This document shows, piece after piece, positions 20,761 through 30,940 of a stretch of 54,329 nt of DNA. This DNA comes from Prevotella sp. (lineage in GTDB: Bacteria; Bacteroidota; Bacteroidia; Bacteroidales; Bacteroidaceae), in contig JAFLSF010000008.1 in assembly GCA_022511045.1 (NCBI GenBank), forward strand, positions 1,607 to 55,935, read 5' to 3'. The position numbers were made by a program, and so were the translations under genes. The notes below the pieces were generated by a model that worked only from the letters and a program-made list of their open reading frames with translations, made no database searches and was not told the origin of the DNA. Positions within the stretch are counted from its first letter, which is position 1. Each line of letters starts with the position of its first letter.

Positions 20761-23385
20761 TTACTTCAACAGGTTAGTAAGAGTTGCACCCATAGTTGCA
20801 ATGGAGGCTGCAGTACTACCGATTGCAAGATATTCAGTGATGCTCATCTTACGATTCATAGCTTTTTGTGGAACAACGATTTCGCAACCAGGGCGAATCT
20901 TTGCGCCATCATTGACTTTGGCCACAGTACCATTCATATATATAATATATGCTTGGTTCTTTTTAGCATAGCGGTTATAGCCGCCAGCCTGATTGATGTA
21001 ATATTTGGCACTCTTACCTTCCATATAGGCTACGCTGTTGGGATACATCACCTCACCGTCAATCTTCACAGTACCGCTATACATTGGAATAAAGATATGG
21101 TCGCCTTCACGAAGTACAATATCAGCATCTCCACCAGGATTGGCTAAAGCTTTGTCAAGCTCAATACCAACATGATAAGTTTCTGGAATTTCTGTAATTT
21201 CCTCCTTGTCAATTGTCTGTGTCATTTCATCAATGGATCGGCTGTTGTTAATAGCTATCTCTTGCATGATACGCTCTTTCTCTTCTTTGCGCATTTTGGC
21301 TAGTTCTTCCAGACGAATGCGCTCGGCTTCATTAACCTTGCGTTCTAATCGGGCTCCTGGGATATAGGCCATATCCGTACCACCTCCTGCACGTTTGAAA
21401 AGGTCGCTCAGACGCTCATTTTTCTTGGTAAGGGTATAAGTGCCTCCAAACATGACCTCACCTTCAATAGTCACATTCTGCTGAGTGACGTAGCCAGGAC
21501 TCTGGCGGACATATACCTCATCGAAAGGCATCAGTTTAAAGGCAGGCTGGCCATCAATTACGAAACCGTCTTTCAACGAGAATTTAAAGGTCTGTGCCAG
21601 AATAGAGTCTGAAGTCAAAGCATTGGGGTTAGAGATGCGGCGAGAGACTAAGACGTTGTGCATCGAGGCATTCTCTTTTAGACCACCAGCCTGTAGAACG
21701 AAATCTTCCAAGGTCTCGTTGTCAGCATACTTATAAGTACCTGGATACATGACCTCACCATGAATGGCGATAGTTTGCTGAACGCGTGACTCTTGCTTGG
21801 TGGGAATGAACAGCACATCTTCGTTCTTCAACGGAATATCGGCTATGATGCCGCTCATGATGCCCTCAATGTCTACGGCTACGACCTCTAAGGTGCGGTC
21901 TGCTTTCATGCGGTGCATAACGGCATGTTGCGTAAAGGCCTCTTCGGTGACGCCTTCGGCATTTTCCAATAGGGTCTTTACACTATAGATGTTCTTGCCT
22001 ATCTGGTACATACCAGGACGGAATACAGCACCTTTCACTTCTACCATGTTTGAATAGCGGGGCAGAATAGAATCAACGCTAACGGAGTCGTTGTCGGCCA
22101 TGTGGAACGAGGCCATGTCGAACTCGTTGACGTTATAGACCGAGTACTGGGAACCAGACTTGCGAACAACACGTACCGACTTGCGGTAAGCATCTCCAGT
22201 AAAACCACCCGCATAGTCAATCAATGTGCCGACGCTCTCGTCCTTTTTCATCTCATAGTACATGGGACGCTTAACCTTACCAGTCACGTTCACCAAGCAA
22301 TCATAAGAGCCTACAACGATAACGTCGTCGTCGCCCAGACGAACATTCCCGCTCAGTTTTCCGTTTAAAATATAGTCATATACGTCAACGGTGCTCACCA
22401 ACTTGTTGTGCCGATATACTTTGATGTTACGCAAAGTACCAATCTCATTGGGACCACCCGCCATATAGAGAGCATGGAATACGGACGAGAAAGCTGATAA
22501 TGTGTAAGTACCAGGAGCCTTGACTTCGCCCATCACATTGACGACGATAGTACGTGTCTGGCCTACCGAAAGGCGAATTTTGGAACTGCTATAACGGGCT
22601 CCCAACTGATTGCGGACACGATTGTTAGCTTGTGCTACCGTCAGCCCAGCCACTTGGATGGGGCCAAAGTCCTCAATGACGATGAAGCCATCGGGGGTGA
22701 CAGTTTCTTGAATACTCTTTTGCGAGGCACCGTAGATGTCGACGAACACCGCATCGCCAGCTCCTAATATATAGTTTTCGGGTGTGGCAATGTTCATGTT
22801 TGGCTCGAAAGTCAAGTCCTCGTTGTTGAAGATGTCGTGTCCGAATATCTTCTTCCCGTCTTTACCTTCTTCTCGCTCCTTGTCTTTCAGATAGTTGCGT
22901 ATAACTTGGCGGTCGTAGATGTCCAAAGAGTCTGGCAGGAAATCATCCAACTCAGCCTTCATTTCAGTAGCATCTTCTTGCAGGTAACGCTTATTCTTGC
23001 CGTATTTGCTCAGCTTATCTTTCTGTTGGTTGCGTTGTTTGGCAAGTCTATCGTCCTTTAGTTTTTCCGTAGAGCTATTTTTCTCTTTACCGTTGTTGCG
23101 GCGCAGACGTTCGTCAATCATTTCGTCGTCCGTCATATCTTTATCTTTGACGGCGCCCAGTCCCTGATTTTTCTGCATACGCTCGGCCTTCTGGCGGACG
23201 CGGCGGATTTGGTCAATAGTGACGCCTTTCTGTATTAACTTGGTGACTATTTCCTGTTGTGACGAGCCAGCTTTCTGCTCCTTCATCACAAATTTGATAA
23301 TCTGGTCGTCCGACATTGACGATTGTGCGCTGATGCTGGTCAAGACAAACATTAGCATGCATAGTGAGAGAAAAACTTTCTTCAT
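20761..23385 (-). CDS. Polysaccharide export protein with multiple SLBB domains (Wza/OPX-like)
   Basis: 874 aa; ENYILGAGDAVFVDIYG, repeated GEVxxPGTYTL units. Confidence 0.9.
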   Translation of the reverse strand: MKKVFLSLCMLMFVLTSISAQSSMSDDQIIKFVMKEQKAGSSQQEIVTKLIQKGVTIDQIRRVRQKAERMQKNQGLGAVKDKDMTDDEMIDERLRRNNGKEKNSSTEKLKDDRLAKQRNQQKDKLSKYGKNKRYLQEDATEMKAELDDFLPDSLDIYDRQVIRNYLKDKEREEGKDGKKIFGHDIFNNEDLTFEPNMNIATPENYILGAGDAVFVDIYGASQKSIQETVTPDGFIVIEDFGPIQVAGLTVAQANNRVRNQLGARYSSSKIRLSVGQTRTIVVNVMGEVKAPGTYTLSAFSSVFHALYMAGGPNEIGTLRNIKVYRHNKLVSTVDVYDYILNGKLSGNVRLGDDDVIVVGSYDCLVNVTGKVKRPMYYEMKKDESVGTLIDYAGGFTGDAYRKSVRVVRKSGSQYSVYNVNEFDMASFHMADNDSVSVDSILPRYSNMVEVKGAVFRPGMYQIGKNIYSVKTLLENAEGVTEEAFTQHAVMHRMKADRTLEVVAVDIEGIMSGIIADIPLKNEDVLFIPTKQESRVQQTIAIHGEVMYPGTYKYADNETLEDFVLQAGGLKENASMHNVLVSRRISNPNALTSDSILAQTFKFSLKDGFVIDGQPAFKLMPFDEVYVRQSPGYVTQQNVTIEGEVMFGGTYTLTKKNERLSDLFKRAGGGTDMAYIPGARLERKVNEAERIRLEELAKMRKEEKERIMQEIAINNSRSIDEMTQTIDKEEITEIPETYHVGIELDKALANPGGDADIVLREGDHIFIPMYSGTVKIDGEVMYPNSVAYMEGKSAKYYINQAGGYNRYAKKNQAYIIYMNGTVAKVNDGAKIRPGCEIVVPQKAMNRKMSITEYLAIGSTAASIATMGATLTNLLK

Positions 23386-23450
23386 ATAGTGGTTCTCGTT
23401 TTGTTCTTTAGTTATACATTATATTATATAATAACTGATTTTTCGCATAT

Positions 23451-24605
23451 TTATTGCAAAGCGGTAAAGAAATTGTGTGCATACCGTTCCTTGCTGAATA
23501 GTTGGGAGCGTTTCAAAGCCGCCTCACTCATTTTTCGGCACTTCTCTGGATGGTGGTAAAGGTCGAGAATTGCCTTTGCTAGGTTATCCGTCAAATGTTC
23601 ATCTGTGTCAACTATGACGGCGCAACTCTTGTCAACCACCTCTGGAATACCTCCTCGGCGGGTGGTGACGAGCGGAAGCCCAGCCGCCAAAGCCTCGACA
23701 CAAGTCAGACCAAACGGCTCGTCCCACGTAGAGGGCAGGGCAGCTACATCAGCTTGTTGCAGGTACTGTCCCATCTTCACATAGTCTACATAACCCGTAA
23801 AAATGATACTCTCTAATCCTTTGGCGGCCTCTTGTAATTGGTGTAGGAAAGACGACGTTGATGTGTGGTTACCTAACGAGGCGCTACCTAATACCATCAG
23901 TCTGATGTCAGTATGCTCTTTCAATTGTCGCATAGCTTGAATGAGTGGTAGTATGCCTTTTTCTGGTATCAGGCGACCCGTGAAGACGATGGTGAACTCC
24001 TTGCGTGGGGAGGAGGACGAGGTGCGGGGCGCAAAGGCCTTTAGGTCGATGCCGTTAAGCACCGTCTTACATTTAGTGTCCTGTACATTGAGGGTGCGGA
24101 CACGACTTGTAATGTAGTTGGAGACGTTCAGAATTCGCCATGCAGCATCATAAATCTGCTGGCAATTCTGTGTTTCGTTGTTCAACAGGTCGTTATGCAA
24201 GTGATATACCAGTCTGGCCTTTGTCGCATCTTTCAGTTTCAACGCATATCCAGGACGATTCTCCAGCACAATAATGTCGTACTTCTGACGGCGAATATCT
24301 CTAAGAGCCTCATTCAGAAAGTATTCAATGGAGTGGTGGTAGTAGCCTTTGCCGTGAGTCAGCTGGTAGAGTTTCCGCTTCAACCTCACCCATAGGCCGC
24401 TGGTCTTGATGTATTTATAGTGGTTCACTTCCGACCGAAGGGCAGGGTGTTGCTCCACGTTTGGGTGCCAAACACTATACACGGTGATGTCGTGTAGCCG
24501 TTTCTGCTCGTTGTCCTCCAGATAGAAGTCCACGAGATTTTCCACCGCCCCGCCTTGTACGGCGGGAACGGGCAAGATTCCAGATGTCAAGACTGCTACT
24601 TTCAT
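23451..24605 (-). CDS. Glycosyltransferase family 4
   Basis: Probable start at 24605 (MKVAVLTSGILPVPAVQGGAVE); FTGRLIPEKG, PSTWDEPFGLTCVEALAAGLPLVTTR. Confidence 0.88.
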   Translation of the reverse strand: MKVAVLTSGILPVPAVQGGAVENLVDFYLEDNEQKRLHDITVYSVWHPNVEQHPALRSEVNHYKYIKTSGLWVRLKRKLYQLTHGKGYYHHSIEYFLNEALRDIRRQKYDIIVLENRPGYALKLKDATKARLVYHLHNDLLNNETQNCQQIYDAAWRILNVSNYITSRVRTLNVQDTKCKTVLNGIDLKAFAPRTSSSSPRKEFTIVFTGRLIPEKGILPLIQAMRQLKEHTDIRLMVLGSASLGNHTSTSSFLHQLQEAAKGLESIIFTGYVDYVKMGQYLQQADVAALPSTWDEPFGLTCVEALAAGLPLVTTRRGGIPEVVDKSCAVIVDTDEHLTDNLAKAILDLYHHPEKCRKMSEAALKRSQLFSKERYAHNFFTALQ

Positions 24606-24609
24606 GACT

Positions 24610-25047
24610 TTACCACACATAGTCCTCAACCTCCGAATCGAATTTGAGAGGCTGGGTCCAGTCGCAATTGCGACACACGTCCTCAATGGTGGCCAGCACG
24701 TCGGGTGGGATAGGGCGCTCGCCACGATGGTATTTATAGTAGGTGGCACGGCAGGACTTGCCTATGAGTTCGTTCTTGATGGCGCGCTCCGTATGGCTCG
24801 GCATATCGTGGTAAAAGCCTGTCATGCCTACGGGCAGGCGCCGTATCTGATTGTCGCGGAAGTATTCGCAAGTGCCGTCCTGACTCTTGGCATAGTAGGG
24901 GCTCACACATGTCGTTGTGTGTTGCTTGGGGTCAGTATATTTGCCCACCTCGTAGCGCAGGCACTGGGCGTGGCGAGGACAATGCTCATTGTAGCAGCAA
25001 AGGTACGTTGCAGCCTTCTCGCGAAACAGTTTTGTCTTGTCTTCCAT
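24610..25047 (-). CDS. Cysteine-rich conserved protein (DUF6078-like)
   Basis: 145 aa, eight-plus Cys/His residues in CxxxxCxxxxxC-like spacing; family name from memory. Confidence 0.6.
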   Translation of the reverse strand: MEDKTKLFREKAATYLCCYNEHCPRHAQCLRYEVGKYTDPKQHTTTCVSPYYAKSQDGTCEYFRDNQIRRLPVGMTGFYHDMPSHTERAIKNELIGKSCRATYYKYHRGERPIPPDVLATIEDVCRNCDWTQPLKFDSEVEDYVW

Positions 25048-25205
25048 TTGTTGAAATATGGTTTTGTGTTTCCATCTGCAAAGGTAATCATTTTGTTTGA
25101 AGTATGCAAACGGGTAGCCTGATATTTTGCCTTTTTTCGCGGATAAACGCCTTGTTGTGCTTCAGTGCAGGCTTCGCAATCCGCAAGAACGGCTTAGGCA
25201 CTGGG

Positions 25206-25352
25206 TGAGGAGTAAGCTCACCATTTGTATACTCCCTGTATACAAGTTGTATACCAGGTGTATACAGTTTGTATATCAGGCGTATACAACTTGTATAGGC
25301 CGTGCATACAAGTGGTATACAACCGCCTCGCAACGATTGACAATACTCCTCA
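25206..25352. repeat. Phased palindromic array, 22-bp (11-bp) period
   Basis: GTATAC-like hexamers begin at 25227,25238,25249,25260,25271,25282,25293,25304,25315 (exactly 11 bp apart); flanking units TGAGGAGTAAGCTCA (25206) and TGACAATACTCCTCA (25338) in the same phase. Confidence 0.85.
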
Positions 25353-25462
25353 CGGCAATTGTCTAATGTCCTTAACATGACTTATCGCACTTATTCCGCC
25401 ATAAAGTAGCACTGCAGAGATGAAAAAAGGAGCAAGTAGTACGGGATATGAGAATTTTTTTG

Positions 25463-25470
25463 TATTTTTG
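25463..25470 (+). promoter_or_regulatory. Bacteroidetes -7 promoter element TATTTTTG
   Basis: TATTTTTG upstream of CDS at 25534. Confidence 0.45.
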
Positions 25471-25533
25471 CACTCGCATTTAAGCACCATGACAAATGCT
25501 GATAGAAGGGTTTAGACGAGCCAAATCCGTTAA

Positions 25534-26652
25534 ATGAAAATACTGTTTCTGATATATCATGGATTCTCTGAAGTGAGTGGAATATCAAAGAAGATTCACT
25601 ATCAGATAAATGGTCTGCGACAACTTGGCCATCAGGTCTTTGTCTGTACATACGACATTAAGGACGATGGGCATAGGGTGAGGTTTATTGACGATAAGCC
25701 CTTACAGGATTTTGGCAATGGACGGCTGGCCGCAATGAGAAAAAGATGTTGTTACGGAGCCGTAGTGAAATTTGCTGTTGAGAACAAGATAGACTTCGTG
25801 TATGCTCGTTCATTCCACAACGCAAACCCTTTCACTATAAGGATGTTTAAGGAATTCAAAAGGGCGGGGATAAAAAGTGTGATTGAGATTCCAACATATC
25901 CTTATGACCAAGAATATAGAGGGTATGGTAAGAAAGACCAGTTGGAGTTGGCTATAGATAAAATCTTTCGCAAAAGGTTGGCAAAGCAGACCGATGCTAT
26001 AGTGACGTTTACGCAAGAAAAAGAAATATTCGGGCAACGCACGATAAGAATATCGAATGGTATTGAATTAGAGGCTATACCTTTGAAGAAGGCTGAGCGA
26101 CAAGTGAGAAAAGAAAGCTTGAACTTCATCGGTGTAGCTGAGGTGCATTATTGGCACGGATTCGATAGGCTCATTGCAGGCATCGGAGAGTATTACAACA
26201 ATGGTGGAACGAGGTCCGTAGCATTTCATATCATTGGAGGAATAGCCGATGAAGATATGCGTGGCTTTACTGGTCTAATAGAAAAATACGGCATTAAGGA
26301 TAAAGTCGTATTTCATGGGCAGAAGTTTGGGAAAGAGCTAAATGCTTTGTTTGAAGATGCAGACTTTGCGGTGGCAAGTCTTGGAAGGCACCGTAGCGGA
26401 ATAACTTATATCAAGACACTCAAGAACCGAGAATATGCTGCACGTGGTCTGGGGTTTATCTATTCCGAGATTGATGATGACTTCGAAGCTAAACCATATA
26501 TATTAAAAGCGGCGGCGAATGACGCGCCTATAGACATAGAGCAAATGATAGACTTTGTGGACCATCTGACTATAACGCCAGAAGAAATCCGTAAGAGTAT
26601 CTATGACTTGACTTGGGAAAGGCAGATGGAAAGAGTTATCAGCGAGATATAA
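25534..26652 (+). CDS. Glycosyltransferase family 4-like
   Basis: MKILFLIYHGFSEVSGISKKIHYQINGLRQLGHQV; RISNGIE; VVFHGQKFGKEL. Confidence 0.75.
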   Translation: MKILFLIYHGFSEVSGISKKIHYQINGLRQLGHQVFVCTYDIKDDGHRVRFIDDKPLQDFGNGRLAAMRKRCCYGAVVKFAVENKIDFVYARSFHNANPFTIRMFKEFKRAGIKSVIEIPTYPYDQEYRGYGKKDQLELAIDKIFRKRLAKQTDAIVTFTQEKEIFGQRTIRISNGIELEAIPLKKAERQVRKESLNFIGVAEVHYWHGFDRLIAGIGEYYNNGGTRSVAFHIIGGIADEDMRGFTGLIEKYGIKDKVVFHGQKFGKELNALFEDADFAVASLGRHRSGITYIKTLKNREYAARGLGFIYSEIDDDFEAKPYILKAAANDAPIDIEQMIDFVDHLTITPEEIRKSIYDLTWERQMERVISEI

Positions 26653-26672
26653 ACAGGCGTGCCCCTTTCTCG

Positions 26673-27671
26673 TTAATGAAAAATAGCTTTCTCAATCCAC
26701 TTGTTGCGGTGTAACAGAAGTGAAAAAAGGTAACCTCCTGTAATTCCTATAATGGTCTGTATGATAGCCGTTACGATGAGGGTAGATTGTTCGGATAAAG
26801 ATTCGCTTGGAATATAACCTGCCAATTGTTTAGCCCAAAGGAGGAAGGGTATCTCAATGCAGAAGATTGTAAGTGAATGGTGTCCGATGTGTTGCAAACT
26901 CCTGCCTATAAAACTATCTTGAAGGAGCCGCGAGAAAGCAACAAGTAATACACTACCAGTGAGAGCGGCAAGGAGATATGTAATGACGGAGGACCCGTAT
27001 AAGCGTACGGAGAGATTGATGTCGTTACAGAATGGTAGGAGGAGCAGATATACTACAATTAAAGGTAATACAATAGGAGCGGGAATCCGCTTGGAGAAGC
27101 AATCGGGGAAGTTTAGGCGAAATACCGTACCTGCATACATGACAATAGCCATAAGAAATGCCGTATCAATGCTCCAAGGAAGGAGTATGGGGAGCGTCTC
27201 CATCATGGCTGTAATGATAAGATACAGAGAGATAATATAGTATTGGTAGCGGGAATGGTAGACTATCAGATAGTATAGCAAGTAAGTCACCACCATGCAA
27301 GTTAAAAACCACATGGGATAATTACCGACAATAAATAAGTTGTAAATGTCTGGTTCCGTTCCAAAGGGGTAGAGACAATAGCGTGAATAGATGACTCCGA
27401 AGATGGCTCGTAAGGAGAAATCGTGAAAATAGAGGATGAGTAGGAGGTTAAAGAATAGGTAGGGCTTGAGCAACTTAATGGCGTGACGTGCAAAGTTGTC
27501 CTTTAGACTCACGCTGATGTTGGAGGATGTGTAGCCAGAACAAAAGAAGAAGACGGGCACGAAGAAAGCTAATGTCGGAAACATCAGTTCTGGATACACG
27601 GTGTGAGAAAGTACTGCAAGAATAATACCCAACCCTTTGGCAATGTCTATGTAGTCAAGTCGTTGCTTCAT
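26673..27671 (-). CDS. Acyltransferase 3 family protein
   Basis: RLDYIDIAKGLGIILAVLSHT, FFFCSGY, multi-TM. Confidence 0.85.
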   Translation of the reverse strand: MKQRLDYIDIAKGLGIILAVLSHTVYPELMFPTLAFFVPVFFFCSGYTSSNISVSLKDNFARHAIKLLKPYLFFNLLLILYFHDFSLRAIFGVIYSRYCLYPFGTEPDIYNLFIVGNYPMWFLTCMVVTYLLYYLIVYHSRYQYYIISLYLIITAMMETLPILLPWSIDTAFLMAIVMYAGTVFRLNFPDCFSKRIPAPIVLPLIVVYLLLLPFCNDINLSVRLYGSSVITYLLAALTGSVLLVAFSRLLQDSFIGRSLQHIGHHSLTIFCIEIPFLLWAKQLAGYIPSESLSEQSTLIVTAIIQTIIGITGGYLFSLLLHRNKWIEKAIFH

Positions 27672-27677
27672 TGTCAA

Positions 27678-28601
27678 TTATCTCATGTGTGTAAGGTGTA
27701 GTCGCCATATCAGATAATCGCGCCATTGAAATAGTTTTGTCATCAGAACTTGGCTTCGGCAATAATAGCGTAATGTCAGATTGACGAATCGTCGCGGATA
27801 GTCGCGCATAGAGTCTGGGGTCACAATGAAGTGTGAGTAATCGGTGATTCTATCTTTCATGAATCCACGATGTTGGAAGTGCGCATAAAGGGATTCCTTT
27901 CTCTCCCATTTTCCGTTATGGTAACGAATCATATAGAGCTTGTTGTCAATATGCTCAAAAAGAACATTCTCCCATCCTCTGTTCAGACTACAAAAGTGAT
28001 AGGACTGCTTAGGTTTGGAAACATTATCAAAGGGTTCCTCCAACCAACAATCTTTTGGTCGGCAATCTTTCCATTTGTCACTACATCCTTGGTGGTCAAA
28101 CTCGTCGAAAAAGGTTATTGAGGATGTTGTGAATGCGTCTTTGTAGCTTTGATAGCCATCGGCTTGTTGCATGAAAAAGGCGTTGGCATCTTGGTCGTTG
28201 CGCAACAAAGTGAGATGTCCCCATCCTAACAAAAACTTGTGTGAAAGAGCTTCTTCAGTAATGAAAGTCCTAATGTCTCCATATACGAGATCCAAATCGC
28301 CGAATCCCCAGAAATCATATCCTTTAATATAGTCTTGTAGAATGTAACCATAGGCCTGCTTATACTCACAAAGTTTATAAGGTCTGTCCAGCACTATGGA
28401 GAAGTCAAACGCTTTTTGAACTATCTGCTGAAAGTCGGAGAACTGCATCTTGTGTACGATGATATTCTTTGCAGGCTCTACGTTAGCATCAGTAAAGAAC
28501 ATAAAGTCAACGGATGGGTTCCGTAAAGCAGAAACACGCCACATCTTATATTGGACTGGAAGAATTCCAAAATACGGGAATATTAGGACAATGGATTTCA
28601 T
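27678..28601 (-). CDS. DUF6625-like putative glycosyltransferase
   Basis: KSIVLIFPYFG, CEYKQAYG, WGFGDLDLVYGDIR. Confidence 0.65.
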   Translation of the reverse strand: MKSIVLIFPYFGILPVQYKMWRVSALRNPSVDFMFFTDANVEPAKNIIVHKMQFSDFQQIVQKAFDFSIVLDRPYKLCEYKQAYGYILQDYIKGYDFWGFGDLDLVYGDIRTFITEEALSHKFLLGWGHLTLLRNDQDANAFFMQQADGYQSYKDAFTTSSITFFDEFDHQGCSDKWKDCRPKDCWLEEPFDNVSKPKQSYHFCSLNRGWENVLFEHIDNKLYMIRYHNGKWERKESLYAHFQHRGFMKDRITDYSHFIVTPDSMRDYPRRFVNLTLRYYCRSQVLMTKLFQWRDYLIWRLHLTHMR

Positions 28602-28604
28602 AGT

Positions 28605-29405
28605 TTAATGATGTAGGCGATTGATAATCTTAATACATAATGTAAGCCATTTGCGAGTTAGAGGTTTCTTTAAAAGCATCATGAGTTTATACATGGTGCT
28701 TTTGTCTAACTGATATAAGACTTCATAGTCCTGAATAGCACCTGAAGGAAGATAACTTGAGATAACCTGTCGATGTTCTTGAAGACGCCTTTCGTTCTGC
28801 TCGGCACTAATGCCGTCTGGTTCTCGGCGGCAAATAATGTCATCAATGAATAGAACGGAACATTGCTCTACGCAAATTTTCTGAATATAGAATTTAACAT
28901 CGGCAACCAGCCTAAATGCTTCATCATAAGGGGAGGCCTCAAATAGTTTACGTCGGAAGAAAGTGCTTTGGTGTGGGAGTGTATGGTGAATGAAAGTCAG
29001 CATAGAGATATATGGTGGTAGGATTGTGGAAAATCCCTGTTGGGTAGATACGTCGAAATGGTAGTCTTTACCTACAATTAGGTCCGTAGTCAGATTCTGC
29101 TCAGCAAGATGTTGAAGAACCTTTTCGTCATAGAAACAATCCCCGGAATTCATGAAATTAAGATAGTCGCCCGTAGCTTTTCGAATTCCTTTATTCATCG
29201 CATTATAGACACCCTTATCTTGCTCTGATACCCAATAAGTAATATGCTCGTCATATTCTTTGAGTATGTCTGCGCTACCATCCGTAGACCCTCCGTCAAT
29301 TACAATGTATTCGAAATCTTGGAAAGTCTGGTGAATTACACTCTCAATAGTCCTCCGTAGTCCCTCTTTATTATTATAATTAACGGTTATAATGGAATAT
29401 TTCAT
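28605..29405 (-). CDS. Glycosyltransferase family 2
   Basis: SIITVNYNNKEGLRRTIESV, YIVIDGGSTDGS, GVYNAMNKGI. Confidence 0.88.
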   Translation of the reverse strand: MKYSIITVNYNNKEGLRRTIESVIHQTFQDFEYIVIDGGSTDGSADILKEYDEHITYWVSEQDKGVYNAMNKGIRKATGDYLNFMNSGDCFYDEKVLQHLAEQNLTTDLIVGKDYHFDVSTQQGFSTILPPYISMLTFIHHTLPHQSTFFRRKLFEASPYDEAFRLVADVKFYIQKICVEQCSVLFIDDIICRREPDGISAEQNERRLQEHRQVISSYLPSGAIQDYEVLYQLDKSTMYKLMMLLKKPLTRKWLTLCIKIINRLHH

Positions 29406-30934
29406 TGCTTTCTTCTGTTTTTGATTCTATAAAGGCTATCTTTGGCACCTTTGGCAAATAGAATGGTTGCCGTTAGGTCAATAGTCAAGAAGAGGAGTGT
29501 ACCGATAATTGCGTATTCTATCCATATCCAGATACTCTGATAGGGATTAACTGGAATAAGGTATAGGGCGTATGTAGCCGATATAAAAGCAAAGGCAGAA
29601 ATCAAATAGTTGCGTAGGACGCCCTTCCAATAAATATTTACAGACTCTTTAAAACCAGATGTAAACAAGTAATAAGGTTTCCATATCACCACAATTGGGA
29701 TGAGACTGGCAATCTTGCCTAATAGTATTCCGACAATACCCCACTTTAGTCCGCAGATGATGGTGACAATAACGTTGATGATAAGTTCAGCCCATGCAGA
29801 CCATACATCAGCGTATAAGCCGTGAGCATAATTAAATGCGTTAACGGAATCGCGTGAATTGGTGATATATATATATAGTATAAGCAGAATAAGAATATTG
29901 TGTTCCATGATATACTCTGCTCCTAACCAATGAGCAATGAATGGCTCTAAAAAATTATATAAAAAGAAACAGAGAATAGCGGCGATAGTATGCTGAATAG
30001 TGGTGTATTCCCAAAATACTTTTAACATCTGTTTTTTGTTGCCCTCAGCCACTAAATTTCCTATACTCGCCCCAACACTGCCCGTGATAGCAGAAAAAAG
30101 GGATATGAGTTTGGAGATAATAATCATATAATTGCCGTAAAATGCAACCATTTTCAGAGATACAAAGAAGAATATGAATAATTCATCGCTCTTTACCAAG
30201 ACAAAATCTTTAATCTTGTGGATGAAGACTTGTTTGGTCTTGGCAATAACTTCTGGGTATTTCCTTAATAGCAGTTTTCCTTGTTTCTTATCTACTTTAA
30301 GCCAAGGATACTCTTTATTGATCTTCCAGTTAAGAATAACGCATCCAATGATGCCAAACAGGAATTCAATGCCAACCCATATATAGAGATTCCGATAGCT
30401 ATAGGCTAAAAGTATCTGCAAAGCTATCTTTAAAAGATTGGCCGATTGCAGGTAAATAGCGACCAGATAGTTTTTCTGGTCTGCCGTGAGCAAGATTTGT
30501 CGGTAATTGATGAAATATCCAATAAGTGAAGATCCCAATAAAGAGTAAAATGAAAAATAAATGATTCCTAATCCTAATGCTGCTTTTGCGAATATAAACG
30601 GAAAGAAAAGGCTAATGATAAAAGCTCCCCCCAAAATGATATATCCAATCCAGTTGTACAAATATCCTAATAACGAGAGAATTTCCTGGACTTTCTCGCG
30701 ATTCTTGGATTGTAGAGGTTTGAAAAGAAAATACCCGATACTAGCAGATATGCCCAATTCGGTTAAGTTAAGGTACCCTAGAATGTTACCTAACGTACCT
30801 GTTAGACCTATAAATTCAGTTCCAAGACAATCTAAAAAGATTTTACGAGAGAAAAAGGCAAGAAAAAGGGATAGGAAGTAAAAAAGCAAATTCACTTCCG
30901 CATTTAGCATGCTTTTATGTACTCGTTCACCCAT
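29402..30934 (-). CDS. Wzx/MATE-like polysaccharide flippase
   Basis: 510 aa polytopic; LGTEFIGLTGTLGNILGYLNLTELGI. Confidence 0.82.
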   Translation of the reverse strand: MGERVHKSMLNAEVNLLFYFLSLFLAFFSRKIFLDCLGTEFIGLTGTLGNILGYLNLTELGISASIGYFLFKPLQSKNREKVQEILSLLGYLYNWIGYIILGGAFIISLFFPFIFAKAALGLGIIYFSFYSLLGSSLIGYFINYRQILLTADQKNYLVAIYLQSANLLKIALQILLAYSYRNLYIWVGIEFLFGIIGCVILNWKINKEYPWLKVDKKQGKLLLRKYPEVIAKTKQVFIHKIKDFVLVKSDELFIFFFVSLKMVAFYGNYMIIISKLISLFSAITGSVGASIGNLVAEGNKKQMLKVFWEYTTIQHTIAAILCFFLYNFLEPFIAHWLGAEYIMEHNILILLILYIYITNSRDSVNAFNYAHGLYADVWSAWAELIINVIVTIICGLKWGIVGILLGKIASLIPIVVIWKPYYLFTSGFKESVNIYWKGVLRNYLISAFAFISATYALYLIPVNPYQSIWIWIEYAIIGTLLFLTIDLTATILFAKGAKDSLYRIKNRRKQ

Positions 30935-30940
30935 TAACTT

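Noticed and set aside
24604-25122. 172-aa plus-strand ORF
   Set aside because: Antisense to the GT4 start and the Cys-rich CDS, which have better start context and motifs
25088-25378. Overlapping ORFs 25088-25378 (-) and 25127-25366 (+) with 11-residue repeats (YKLYT/CIQLVY)
   Set aside because: Repeats are explained by the palindromic 11-bp DNA array (33 bp = 11 codons) being open on both strands; no ribosome-site or family support
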